Positions 47,447 through 57,667 of a DNA stretch of 64,000 bases are shown here, piece after piece (position 1 is the stretch's first letter; every line of letters starts with the position of its first letter). Both the position numbers and the translations under genes were made by a program. The DNA lies in NCBI GenBank assembly GCA_001972305.1, contig BDDD01000018.1, positions 558,001-622,000 of the forward strand. Reading direction: 5' to 3'. This DNA comes from Cephalotus follicularis (taxonomy: Eukaryota; Streptophyta; Magnoliopsida; Oxalidales; Cephalotaceae). Under the pieces are notes generated by a model that was not told the origin of the DNA, did not search any database, and saw only the letters and a program-made list of their open reading frames with translations.

Positions 47447-47995
47447 CCACGGGCATTTGACGATTTTGGGCTGTCCAGCATATGTAAGAAGGCTGGATCC
47501 TTCTAAGCTTAAGGCATCATTGGACTAATGTCACTTTGAGGGGTATCCTAAGGAAACCAAAGGATACTACTTCTACCTTCTCAGTGAACAAAAGGTTATT
47601 GTTTCGTGCAATGTTGTGTTCCTAGAGAAGGAATACCTTCTCCATGGAGATAGTGGGAGTAAGTTGGAACTCAAGGAGTTACCACCGAGTGAAGAACCAC
47701 AAGACGACGAGGAATTAGAGGTTGGTACCTCTAGAGACACAGTTGTGGTAGGACGTCAACCTAAGGTAAGATCTCAGTTAGGCAATCCTCCAGTAAGGAG
47801 ATCAGGCAGGGTTTCAATAGCTCCTGAGAGATATGGCTATCTCATTAAAGGCACTGACGAAACCAACATCATCGAGGATGACGAGCCTATCAACTATCAA
47901 GAGGTAGTGCAATCCACTAACTCAAAGGCATGGATAGGAGCTATGTAATCCGAGATGGACACCATCTGCGCCAACCAAGTCTTGAACTTGGTCGA
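47447..47995 (+). pseudogene. Element E part 3: copia integrase C-terminal part and RT linker
   Basis: This resumes E after D: the sense HLTILGCPAYVRRLDPSKL, then GYPKETKGYYFYLLSEQKV, NVVFLEKEYLLHGDSGS, and RRSGRVSIAPERYGYL. It ends SKAWIGAM, a TAA at 47946, SEMDT and ANQVLNLVD. At 47995 gypsy LTR G begins, directly after GTCGA. The large linker between integrase and RT with a serine/acid-rich stretch is normal for the family. Broken by stops and shifts. Confidence 0.85.
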
Positions 47996-48103
47996 TGTAA
48001 TATCCAGTTTCATTGCCTATGTGTCTATCATCACATGTTATATGATATGTATTTCGGACCGTTTGATTTTGTTTTGAGAACTATGTTCTTTTAGTGTTGT
48101 GGG

Positions 48104-48258
48104 CGTTAAGCGGTGACGCCTTCGTCTTAACCGTCGACGCCTTAGCGTTGTTATTTCATTGTTTCTTTAGATGCGTAACACGTCGATGCTTATGCATTTA
48201 ACATCGACGCTTTTGTATAAAAAGGGCTTAAGCGTTGACGCTTTTGAGTTACCGTTAA
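48104..48258. repeat. Palindrome array, block 1 of LTR G
   Basis: Cores start at 48113, 48133, 48182, 48203, 48234 and 48254 (GTGACGCC, GTCGACGC, GTCGATGC, ATCGACGC, GTTGACGC, GTTAACGC); pair steps are 20, 21 and 20 bp. A weaker core is at 48104. The block surrounds the TATA box. Confidence 0.7.
48216..48223 (+). promoter_or_regulatory. Probable TATA box of LTR G
   Basis: TATAAAAA in TTTTGTATAAAAAGGGC, between array units. Confidence 0.5.
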
Positions 48259-48823
48259 CGCTTTAGTCAATTTTCCTTATTTTTCTTGGACGGTGGCTTA
48301 GTTTTGGAAAGGGGATTCTTTCCATAATCCGGTTATCTTATTTTCCTTTTATGTTTGCCGCGTTTTCTGTTCATAAAGAAGGTTTTACATCAACACGTTT
48401 TTACCATCATTAAGATCACGATTTTCATCCTTTTAAAAATGGCTACCTGCACATTTTTTCAAACCATCAAAAAATCCATTTTCTTATGCCATTTTCATCA
48501 CCTTTTTGCACATCATCTTGAGGTACGTCATGTTACTGGTTTTGTTATTGTCATATGTCATTAGTTTTGTTGAATATAAAGCCATTAGATTATTCAAAAC
48601 TTGTTGTTGATACATAAAAACTGTCTTGAATAATGCAATGCCAGAAAACATGTTTTAAAAATTGTCATTGTTATATGTAACCTGTAATCTGTAATTGAAA
48701 TGTTTTAATGGTATTTTCAGTCATATAAGTCATGTTTTAGAACCTGCATACTACTGTTTTATTGATTTATGTCCAAGGAAACTGGATTTCTGCAACTATT
48801 TTAATGTCCTTCTCGTATTAAGC

Positions 48824-49012
48824 GTCGACTGTTTTCGTTCTTTGCCGACGCTTATGTCTTAATCATCGATGCTTTGTTTTGAGCGTCGACGCTTTTATCG
48901 TAAGTTATCATGTTCTGCGCTTGTGCTAACGTTTTGTTTTAAAGCACCAACACTATGTCTTCAGTGCCAACGCTTTTATTTTAAGCATTGAAGCTTTCGT
49001 CCTGAACGTCGA
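48824..49012. repeat. Phased palindrome array, block 2 of LTR G (10 units)
   Basis: Core pentamers start at 48824, 48844, 48865, 48885, 48905, 48925, 48946, 48966, 48987 and 49008, so every step is 20 or 21 bp. Strong units read GCGTCGACTG, GCCGACGCTT, CATCGATGC, GCGTCGACGC and ACGTCGACGC. Units at 48905, 48925, 48946 and 48966 are degenerate. Confidence 0.82.
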
Positions 49013-50409
49013 CGCTTTCCTCTGACAGTTTGTATTTAGTGTCTGTTATGTCTATTATGTGGTAATTCGGATTGGTTGGTATGTTTAGGGTTCCAAAACA
49101 TCTATGGTGAAGGTTAGGTTGATACCCTGTCTTGTTTTGGTTCATTCTTGTGTTTGTTTGGATTTGAACAGCTAAAGTACAGATTCTTCATCTTTGATTA
49201 TCATCATTTGGTTTTCTTTGAATAAATACAATCTTACTGTTTATGAATAAAGTATGAATATTTTTCGTTCTTGGATACTTCTTTCAGTTTTGTTTGAATA
49301 AATTGAGTTTTATTACTTTTGTGAATAAAGTTGAATATCTCTGATTTTATAAATTCACTTTTGATGAATAAAATGCATATTTTATTATTGTCAACTCTTT
49401 TAATTATTTATGGAATTCAGTGAGTATGATTTTCGATTATAAAGGTATGTTGACTTTTTATAATGCGAATATGATAATGATTTCTGATATGTTCAGAAAA
49501 ACACCGTATATATATGTATATGTTTTGGAATTGGTTTTGGTTTTGGAATAATGACATACAGCGGTATACCTACATATGGGGTCCCATAGGCATGTTCTTT
49601 GGCACAGAGGACATGACACCATCCATGGCGATGCGATCAGTCTACGGCGTCTCTCACTATTTTGATATCCTTTGAATAGGATTATGGAGCCATTTTTTGT
49701 TCACCTGAGTGTGATATTTTAGATAGAGGCGTATGGGTCAGCCCTAGGGAAAATATGTTCTGTTCGGATTTCGGATATGGGAATTGATTGTTTAGTGCCG
49801 TACACATCGTTCCAACCAGCATGTGGATGTCGCGAACCCCTTGCATATTTATGTATATATATATATGTACTCGGATGCTCTGTATGGAATTATGAAATCG
49901 GATAAATTTATGAAATTATGCTATTCAAAAAATTTGTGAAAATTTATAATTGTTTTATATGAATATTCTACTTTACATTATGAAAGAATATTTAATCATG
50001 TTATGCATTAAATTTCTGATTTCAAAGTTCAGATATTTTTTTCTGTCTTTTAAATTGATGTTTATTATTTTATACTCTCTATCCGTACTGAGGTTTGCTC
50101 AGCCGCATTTTTGTTTTCCATGCGGCGGGTTATCAGGAGCATCCGGGAAATGTGTGATGAGAGATGTACCCTATGTTGGAGGATTACTTAGGAGTTTGAT
50201 CCTGTCAGATGAATAATAGTTATATTATGATCATATGTTGACCGATGTTACGAACAGTATTTGATTTTGTTTTTTGAGATTTTATGTTAAGAGTTGTATA
50301 TGTTTTCAGATTTTAGAACCACCACATTTTGAATAAAGTTAATTTCATGTTTTGATAAGTTTTATATGTCCTTGAAGCACTCCCATCCGTATAGGGGTGT
50401 TACAGATTA

Positions 50410-50421
50410 TGGTATCAGAGA
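50410..50421 (+). other. Primer-binding site of G
   Basis: TGGTATCAGAGA, five bases after the LTR end; initiator tRNA-Met type. Confidence 0.88.
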
Positions 50422-50574
50422 CAGGTTTTCTTTCCTTAGATGACCTATCTAGGTTTGACCTGTTAGTTGGGTAGAAACTTGGGTTAGGGTTACTTTTATA
50501 GTCGATTCGATATGTCTTTTATTTCAGCTTTTTGATTCTTTTCGTTATTTCATGTTCTGATATCTTTTTCGTAG

Positions 50575-50894
50575 ATGGCAAGAACAAGGAATACCCATCA
50601 GGAAACTGAATCAGCTGTGGCACGGGAAGAGGAACGAAATGAGCCTACTGTGGACGAAGTGGTGCGACAGGCAGTTGCACAGACTGTACCAAAAGTGGTG
50701 AATCAAGTGATTCAGGCTATGCAGTAGCAAAATCCGGGACAGGGTCGTCAATAACATGTGGCTGAAGAGAACGCACCGGTTAATACCCAAGCTGATGGGG
50801 GAGTTGAGGATCGGCCCAACATTCCTTTTTATGTATGGCTCGAGATGTTCCAGAAACAGAGGCCCCAATCTTTTAGTTCAGCACAGACACCTAT
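50575..50894 (+). pseudogene. Element G gag N-terminus, cut by the gap
   Basis: The frame starts at ATG 50575 with MARTRNTHQETESAVAREEE, continues VDEVVRQAVAQTVPKVVNQV, and reaches MFQKQRPQSFSSAQTP, the start of the gypsy capsid region (family pattern RPPTFxGxxDP). TAG at about 50725 and TAA near 50752 are both in CAG/CAA contexts and fit C-to-T change. The rest is lost in the N run. Confidence 0.72.
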
Positions 50895-50919
50895 NNNNNN
50901 NNNNNNNNNNNNNNNNNNN
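50895..50919. other. Assembly gap (25 N)
   Basis: A run of exactly 25 N. Left of it is G gag; right of it is unrelated sequence. The length is probably a placeholder, so the true distance is unknown. Confidence 0.98.
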
Positions 50920-51387
50920 CTCTAGATTAGAGTAGGACCTTAGTTTAAGGTAAACACAGAAATCTCCATGATCGGAGATTAAGGAAAGACAAGACACCAC
51001 AAAGAAGGTTACCGTTGATGAGCTCAGAGTGAAACGAGGGTGACGAAGGACGCTCATCCATAAGGAAGAGGTCCTTTTGACGTCATGCGCTTTGTTTGTG
51101 GAAAACAAGCGACCCTACCATCTTTATTATAGGGTAGTAAAGAAACCCTATGGGGTGTTTGGCCGTTACTAGACTAGCACGGAGGTCGAATGATCCAAGG
51201 TTGGAAGATTGCATTCGACCTGTCGGGGTTTGAGAGTTTACAAAATCCGACCCAAAGGAAGGACAGGTATGGAGCATACCTCACCTCACTTGCTTAAAGC
51301 TTCCTTAGACCAATTCCTGTATACGTCGACAAAGGTCACGTATAGGGGTTTTACTCCTCCCATCCAGACGTTTTCTGTAGATAAAGG
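50920..51387. other. Unassigned stretch after the gap
   Basis: No gene, LTR end, PBS or repeat that I recognise. Its right part merges into the open frame before the copia fragment at 51388. It may be intergenic copia sequence or another decayed element. Confidence 0.35.
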
Positions 51388-51722
51388 CACTCCTTCAGTA
51401 AGGAGATCAGGTAGGGTTTCAATAGCGCCCGAGATATATGGTTTTCTCGTTGAAGGCATTGATGAACCCACCATCATCGAGGATGATGAGCCTGCCAGCT
51501 ATCAGGAAGCAGTGCAAGGCACTGATTCTGAAGCATGGTTAGATGCCATGAAATCCGAGATGGATTACATGTACGCCAACCGAGTTTGAAACTTGGTCGA
51601 AGATCCCGAGGGCATAGTGCCTATTGATTACAAGTGGATCTTCAAGAAGAAGATTAGTGCAGATGGAAAGATTAAGACATACAAAGCTCGATTGGTGGCG
51701 AAAGGGTATAGACAGCGACATG
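51388..51722 (+). pseudogene. Second copia fragment (integrase-RT linker and RT start)
   Basis: Reads PSVRRSGRVSIAPEIYGFL, EAWLDAMKSEMDYMYANRV, a TGA at 51587 (where the family has Trp, so G-to-A), then DPEGIVPIDYKWIFKKKI and TYKARLVAKGYRQR. It is the same region as 47790-47995 of E but clearly a different copy. It loses similarity after 51722. The 51723-51825 stretch up to H1 is unassigned. Confidence 0.82.
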
Positions 51723-52366
51723 GGAGTTACAATTATTGAAAGAAACGTAATTCTTCATCCAATGTACAATGCACAAATATGAATAATGATATACATTATA
51801 TTGCGATTTCACGCCCATTATCATGTGTAAATAAAACACTCTTGCAATATACAAGAGGGGGGGGGGGTGAATTGAATATTGAAGTAAATATGGAAATTTA
51901 AAAACTTTAAATGTAAAGAGACAAGGAAAGAAAAACTTCTCCGAAATTTAGAGTGGTTCGGCTAACTCTTGCCTACGTCCACTTTTCCCAAGGGAGCTCC
52001 TTGAGTTTCCACTATCTCGATTTGATTAAGGCAGCAAATCGTTACACCTCACAAGTTCGTGATTGACCTCAATCACAAGACTTTGACCTCAAAGCCTTAG
52101 AGGATTCTCCTCTTTTACAAGTAAAAAGAAAGTGTTTACAAGAACCTCTTAAATAAGTTGATGTGAATAATTCAGCTCACAAAAAGAAACACTCAGACAA
52201 TCTCAAAGAATAAAGCTTAGAAGCTTCGTAGAACAATATAGAACACTTTGAGCTTTTTCACACAAGTATGCTTGAATTCTATCTCTCTTTTGATGTTGTG
52301 TAGATTTTGTTGAATTGATGTAGTTCAATGTGTTTCCAGTATCTTGTTCTGAGGTTTCAAGCTTCC

Positions 52367-52374
52367 TTTTATAG
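52367..52374 (-). promoter_or_regulatory. Probable TATA box of LTR H1
   Basis: The minus strand reads CTATAAAA followed by GGAAGC. It lies downstream of the array in element orientation. Confidence 0.55.
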
Positions 52375-52471
52375 CCTGAAAAGATTTGTAGCCGTTGCAT
52401 AATTTGTGGAAGCTTTTGATTTAATAATGTGAGTTGCAATTATTGAATTTTATCTCTGCTAGTATAAAGAC

Positions 52472-53037
52472 GTCGACTTCTTTGTGAAAGGCGTCGATGT
52501 CTTTTCAGTTGGTAGCCGTTAGAAGTTGTTGAACTAGTCGTTCCAGGTTTCCCGGGTGTTGTTCACTTGAATAGGCGTCGACTTCTTTTTGAAGGCGCGA
52601 TGTCTTTTCTGGGAAATCTCCAGAATATGAGTCTTTGAACATCACATCGTCTTCTTCTTTGGAGTCGATGCATTTTCTGGGAATTTGCAGGTTGCTCTGG
52701 AAATGGCGTCGATCTCTATTGAAAGACGTCGATGTCTTTTGAGTTGACATCGATGTCTTTGATGTAAGGATCGATGTCTTAAATTGCAATTTCATACAGT
52801 AGCTTCTGGCTTAGAAAACGTCTAAAAATGTCGATGTTATCTTGAAAGTAGTCGATGTCATCTTGAAAGTAGTCGACGTCTTTTGGAAGTAGTCGATGTC
52901 TTTTGGTACGGACGTCGATGCTATTACTGGAAGGACGATGTCTTCTTTGTAATTGATCCTGCACTAAAGATGTCGATGTTATTTTGAAGGAGTCGACTTC
53001 TTTCGTACGGACGTCGATGGTTTTCGTTGATAGTCGA
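52472..53037. repeat. GTCGATGTC phased array in H1 LTR
   Basis: Cores start at 52472, 52493, 52577, 52596, 52646, 52664, 52708, 52728, 52749, 52770, then 52830, 52851, 52872, 52892, 52914, 52934, 52952, 52972, 52992, 53013 and 53033. The last eleven have a mean step of 20.3 bp. The typical unit is AAGACGTCGATGTCTT, almost a palindrome. The array lies within the U3, upstream of the TATA box. Confidence 0.85.
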
Positions 53038-53160
53038 CTTCTTCTTCTGCAGATGGTATATTGCTTTGATTTTGAACTTGTAGTTCCTTGCACATCAAGT
53101 AAACTTGTTAAATGCAAATATGTTATCATCAAAACAAGGATTGAGACTAAATCGTCAACA

Positions 53161-53180
53161 ATCTCCCCCTTTTTGATGAT
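53161..53180 (-). other. Polypurine tract of H1
   Basis: The minus strand reads CATCAAAAAGGGGGAGAT next to the LTR start TGTTGACG, a form common in Sirevirus-like elements. Confidence 0.85.
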
Positions 53181-53271
53181 GACAAAAATTTGCTCAAAAA
53201 GCATGAATTATAAGTAATACCAATTGAGGGAATTATAAGTGAATGTCAAAAGAGATTTATAATGTAAATGG

Positions 53272-53444
53272 CAATATCAGTAAGCATTGTAAACAAGTTG
53301 CAATATCAGTAAGCATTGTAAACAAGTTGCAATATCAGTAAACATGAGCATTTGGTCTCCCATTGAGCCTTTCTCTCAAAATAGCATAGCATATCTTTCC
53401 ATTAGCATTTCTCCGCAATATCTTTCCATTAGCATTTCTCCGTA
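53272..53444 (-). repeat. Short tandem repeats in the H1 3' UTR
   Basis: A 29-bp unit beginning CAATATCAGTAAGC is repeated at 53272, 53301 and partly 53330. A 27-bp unit beginning ATATCTTTCCATTAGC is repeated at 53391 and 53418. The rest of 53181-53846 is AT-rich 3' UTR without a gene. Confidence 0.85.
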
Positions 53445-53846
53445 ATCATAATTCTTTTGAGCCATATACATTTCTCCCCCTTTTTTGTATAGCATCAAAA
53501 AGATTCTACAAAGGCAGAAAAATATTAGCTCCCCCTTACTAATAGCAAGGGTTAAAAGAGTATGAATAATGCAAAAAGCATGAAATCTCATAATGTCGGC
53601 AATGATGATAATTATGGAGAAAAAATGAGAAAACATAATCATTCAACGCAATTATATCAGAAAATCATTCATATAAATTTAAACACAATTCATAAAACAC
53701 AATTTCATAAACATAATTGCATAAACATTTCATTAATATCATTAAATTCAAACTTGTTCATTACAAAAAAAGAAAAAGATGAACTCAAAGGTTCATAACA
53801 ACATCAAAACAGAAACAAATTAAAGGCAGAAACAACAACAAAAACA

Positions 53847-55151
53847 TCAAGATTCAGGAGGAGTGGAGATATCGGATCCGGATTCATCGCCCGAAGTTTC
53901 TTCACATCGATCAATCGTCTTGGATTCGGCAAGCTTCCGTTCCATCCTTTTGAGACGCCTCTTTGTGACTTTTAAATCATAGAAGATGGTGTCATCAATG
54001 TGTCGGAAGTCCGAATGAATATTCTTATGATCCCCCTCTAATCTGTTTAGCCGTGAGTTGATTTCTTTAAACAAGGCTTCCATGGCAGCAAATTTTGATT
54101 GCATGAACTCCATCATCTGGTCATAATCAGAAGTAGATGAAGTTCCTTGAGATTGAGGCTGGGCTGGTGCAGCTTGTTGTTGAGTTTCCCAAGGAGGATT
54201 CTCTTCTTGTTCTTCAATGCCAATCCTTGGTCCTTGATCCACTTTAGGCACATATGTCCAAATCCCTTATTGTTTCTTCCACCCCATTCTATTTAATGTG
54301 CTCTTGTTGTATGTATCTTCCTTCTTCAACTTCGTTGAAATCTCTCCTTCAAGCGGAATATGACAATGTAGGAAGACAAGGGTAAGAATGGATCCGTGAG
54401 GGAGTACGGATTTCTTCTGTGAAAATGCTCTTACCATAGTCTTGAGCATTAGGAGAGGAAAACAGAATTCGATTTTACACAGGATGCACCACATAATGAA
54501 AACTTGCATCCTAGACAACTTGGCATACCCTCCACCGGTGGGTAGAATTTGATGAACTATGAGATGGTGGAGAAGCCTATGGTCTACTGACAATCGATTA
54601 GTGGTCAGAGCCATGTTTGGATGAATATTTGGATCATTGGGATACAAAATCGATAGAATATGGTTAGGGTGAAAACCCTCAACCTCCGGCCATTTTTTAT
54701 GTTCAAAGACATAAATACCGGTGTGTGGAATATGAAGGATAGAAGCTAGAATCCTAGCATCTAGATAAATCCTTTGGCCTTTAACAGATGAGGAGATTGC
54801 AAATTCCTCATTTTGAGCCGAAACCATTTTTAGGTTAGAATAAAATTCTTTAACCAATTTTATGTAAAATGGGTTAGAAATTTGAACTAAGGGAAGAAGA
54901 TGTAGGTCATCTAACCAGGAAACGAAGGAGAATTCGGAAGAACAGAAATCAAAATCAATGTTTCTGCCTCCCATGACTCGTTTTTCAACAAAGGATATGG
55001 TTCGAATGGGAATGTGTTCTTCGGATGAGGAATCCGAATGAGAAGATACAGAGGAAGATTCCCTAAGCTCTAATCTCTGCTTCTTAGCAGATTTCTTAGG
55101 CTGAGAAGAGGAGGCAACCTTCTTTTTGGCGGTTTGCTTAGTCCTAGGCAT
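53847..55151 (-). pseudogene. H1 extra ORF downstream of pol
   Basis: A protein of about 434 codons broken by one TAA (about 54267-54269). I chose ATG 55151 (MPRTKQTAKKK) because H2 has the same start at 59373; the open frame upstream lies in palindrome spacer. Order: a Lys-rich N-terminus resembling the histone H3 tail, a Ser/acid stretch, SFVEKRVMGGRNIDFDFCSS, a globular part (LVKEFYSNLKMVSAQNEEFA; GQRIYLDARILASILHIPH; RLSVDHRLLHHLIVHQILP), and after the stop an acidic, Gln-rich, probably coiled-coil C-terminus (KVTKRRLKRMERKLAESK). It recalls plant 'putative plant transposon protein' domains and env-like ORFs of Sireviruses. I saw no convincing signal peptide or membrane segment. Function unknown. 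Confidence 0.72.
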
Positions 55152-55357
55152 TTTGACAAACTGGTAGAGTGCACAGAGAGAAGACACAAGCAATGACAAA
55201 TCTGGAAAGATTGGACACGACGAATGGAGTTTATGTGGATAAAAAAAGATTAGAGAGATGTTTTCGAGCAAAAAGGAACAATTTTTGAAGAAAAATAACG
55301 AGAGTGGAAATTTTTGAAAAATTACAGAGAAAGAGGAAAATGCAGAATGAGCATGAG

Positions 55358-55630
55358 GTCGACTTTTTATGAAGAAGTCGAGTTTCTGAAGAAAAGACGT
55401 CGACTTTATTCTAAAAGAAGTCGACGCGATCTTTAAAAAAGAGCTGTAAAAACGGTGCGTTTTAAAAGGCATCGACGCATTTGAAAATAAGTCGATGTGT
55501 TTTAGAGAAACACATAGGGATCGACGTTTTTCAAAAGAAGTCGACGGCATTTTCATAAGATACAAGTTTTTCCAGAAAAGAAGTCGACTCTGTTTTGTAA
55601 AGCATAAAAAATTCCAGAAAAGGAGTCGAC
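55358..55630. repeat. GTCGAC array in the H1 spacer between RNase H and the extra ORF
   Basis: Cores start at 55358, 55377, 55399, 55420, 55471, 55491, 55520, 55540, 55583 and 55625; steps are 19-22, 29, 42-43 or 51 bp. It lies between the RNase H stop (55740) and the extra ORF start (55151), upstream of that ORF. Confidence 0.75.
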
Positions 55631-55739
55631 GTTTTTCAAAGCAGAACAGAAAATCAAGCCAAAAACAGAACAAATAACAAAAAAGATCATCACATCAAAT
55701 ATTCATTCGATCAATCATATCATTCAAACATAATACATA

Positions 55740-56964
55740 TCATTCAAGTTCACACAAACCTAATTCTCTTCTAAACTTAGAAAAAGAATTCTCATCTAAG
55801 GGTTTGGTGAAGATATCCGCCACTTGTTTTTCGGTGGGAATATACTCTAACATAATGTCACCACATTCTACATGTTCTCTTAAGAAATGATATCTAATGT
55901 CAATGTGTTTTGTCCTAGAGTGATGGACAGGGTTCTTAGAAGGGCAAATACTACTAGTATTATCACACTTAATAGATACATCCTTAACATAAATGCCAAA
56001 ATCAACCAATTGTTTCTTTTGCCAAAGAATTTGAGCACAACAACTACCTACTGCTATATATTCAGCTTCGGTGGTGGGTAAAGCTACTGAATTTTGCTTC
56101 TTGCTAAACCAAGATACTAGCATGCTTCCTAGGTATTGGCATGAACCACTAGTACTCTTGCGGTCTACTTTATAACCACCAAAATCGGCATCCGAGTAAG
56201 AATGTAAATCAAAACAAGAATCTCGGGAATACCATAAGCCTAAGGTAGGTGTGTATGCAAGATATTTGAAAATCCTTTTTACAGAAAATAAATGGGATTC
56301 TTTAGGATTGGATTGAAAGCGGGCACACAAGCATACACTAAATAAAATATCGGGCCTACTTACGGTTAAGTATAATAAAGAACCTATCATACTTCTATAA
56401 AGCTTTTGATCGATACATTTACCTTGTTCATCTTTGTCAAGCTTTGTAGAGGTACTCATCGGTGTCTTGCTCGTTTTAGCATCCTCCATCCCAAACTTCT
56501 TGAGAATATCCCTTGTATATTTCGTTTGGTTGATGAAGATCCCATTTTTATTTTGTGTCACTTGTAGTCCAAGAAAATAGTTGAGCTCTCCCATTAAACT
56601 CATTTCAAATTCAGCTTTCATTGTATCTGAAAATTCCTTGCATAAAAAATCATTATTAGATCCAAAAATAATATCATCAACATAAATTTGAACGATAAGC
56701 AAATCATTACCTTTGGATTTTGTAAAAAGTGTGATATCAACATTACCACGTTTAAAATCATTTTCAATCAAAAATTTTGTCAATCGCTCATACCAAGCAC
56801 GAGGGGCTTGTTTGAGTCCATATAAAGCTTTGTTTAATTTGAAAACGTGATTTGGAAAGTGAGGGTCCTCAAAACCTTGAGGTTGTTCAAAATATACCTC
56901 TTCTTTGATAAAACCATTTAAAAATGCGCTTTTTATATCCATTTGATATAATTTGAAATTAAGT
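55740..56964 (-). pseudogene. H1 reverse transcriptase (5' truncated) and RNase H
   Basis: Starts inside RT at YQMDIKSAFLNGFIKEEVYF, then KALYGLKQAPRAWYERL, the catalytic IYVDDIIFGS and RNase H with SYSDADFGGYKVDRKST, TTEAEYIAVGSCCAQILW, KNPVHHSRTKHIDIRYHFLR and the end VADIFTKPLDENSFSKFRRE. The frame is intact for about 408 codons. It is fused in frame to LTR sequence upstream (56965-57231), so no normal start exists. The motifs are Sirevirus-like. Confidence 0.92.
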
Positions 56965-57231
56965 CGATGTCTTTTGGTACGGACGTCGATGCTATTACTG
57001 GAAGGACGATGTCTTCTTCGTAATTGATCCTGCACTAAAGACGTCGATGTTATTTTGAAGGAGTCGACTTCTTTCGTACCGACGTCGATGGTTTTCTTTG
57101 ATAGTGGACTTCTTCTTCTGCAGATGGTATATTGCTTTGATTTTGAACTTGTAATTCCTTGCACATCAAGTAAACTTGTTAAATGCAAATATGTTATCAT
57201 CAAAACAAGGATTGAGACTAAATCGTCAACA
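56962..57231 (-). repeat. H LTR fragment fused to RT
   Basis: The first about 270 bp of an H LTR (TGTTGACGATTTAG at 57231 downwards), matching 52896-53160 with about 6 differences. It ends in the palindrome array at GTCGATGTC and passes straight into RT codons near 56960. Confidence 0.88.
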
Positions 57232-57232
57232 A

Positions 57233-57667
57233 TAAGTGATATCAATTGAGTTATCTTCTAAAATAAGCAATGTTCATAAAGGAAAGTTCCATTTGAATGT
57301 GCTATTGAGCTTTTATCTAAATGTAGCTCTATCTCCAATGCTTTTGAGCTATTGAGCTCTATCTCCCCATAACTATCTCCCTATAACATAAGCAATATTA
57401 ATGGAGCTAGGATTGAGACAAAATCGTTAACAATCTCCCCCTTTTTGATGATGACAAAAATTTGCTCAAAAATGGCATAAATATAAAACATAAGTGATAT
57501 CAATTGAGTTAACTCCTAAAATAAGCAATGTTCATAAAGGAAAGTTCCATTTGAATGTGCTATTGAGCTTTTATCTCAATGTAGCTCTATCTCCAATGCT
57601 TTTGAGCTATTGAGCTCTATCTCCCCATAACTATCTCCCCATAACATAAGCAATATTAATGGAGCTA
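57233..57667 (-). repeat. Duplicated 3' UTR segment with a 23-bp LTR stub
   Basis: 177 bp at 57233-57409 recur at 57491-57667 (offset 258 bp) with few differences. Between them are a 23-bp LTR start (57410-57432, TGTTAACGATTTTGTC in minus sense) and a PPT region (57433-57490). So the 3' UTR appears on both sides of an LTR stub. Confidence 0.88.
57433..57452 (-). other. Polypurine tract of H2
   Basis: Same AAAAAGGGGGAGAT form as in H1, next to TGTTAACG. The stretch 57668-58035 is AT-rich 3' UTR without a gene. Confidence 0.82.

Larger units (their letters stand above)
47996..50404 (+). repeat. Element G 5' LTR (gypsy)
   Basis: Starts TGTAATATCCAG, ends GGGGTGTTACA (2409 bp), followed by a clear PBS and a gag start. 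The left flank GTCGA (47991-47995) would be the target duplication, but the right end of G is beyond the gap. A TATA box is at 48216-48223. It carries two blocks of GCGTCGACGC-like phased palindromes. Confidence 0.85.
51826..53160 (-). repeat. H1 3' LTR
   Basis: In minus orientation it starts TGTTGACGATTTAGTCTC right after the PPT and ends near TTTTATTTACA. The lower boundary is approximate. It holds the palindrome array (52472-53037), a TATA box (52367-52374) and a C run seen as GGGGGGGGGG on the plus strand near 51855. 51880-52440 matches 63530-64000 of H2. Small ORFs on both strands are repeat products. Confidence 0.78.
51826..57231 (-). mobile_element. Element H1: Sirevirus-like copia deletion derivative
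   Basis: In minus orientation: a 5' LTR fragment (57231-56962), then directly RT/RNase H (56964-55740), a spacer with palindromes, the extra ORF (55151-53847), 3' UTR, PPT and a 3' LTR (53160-51826). Gag, protease, integrase and the start of RT are absent. The shared 266 bp of the two LTR parts differ at about 6 places, so the events are fairly recent. I find no matching target duplication (left flank TCATG, right flank ATAAG), so one end may be a recombination joint. Confidence 0.75.

Noticed and set aside
50878..51108. A minus-strand ORF spanning the N run
   Set aside because: It is read through 25 unknown bases and has no homology that I recognise.
51821..57236. A target-site duplication for H1
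   Set aside because: The flanks TCATG and ATAAG do not match under any end choice I tried, so no clean insertion can be claimed.
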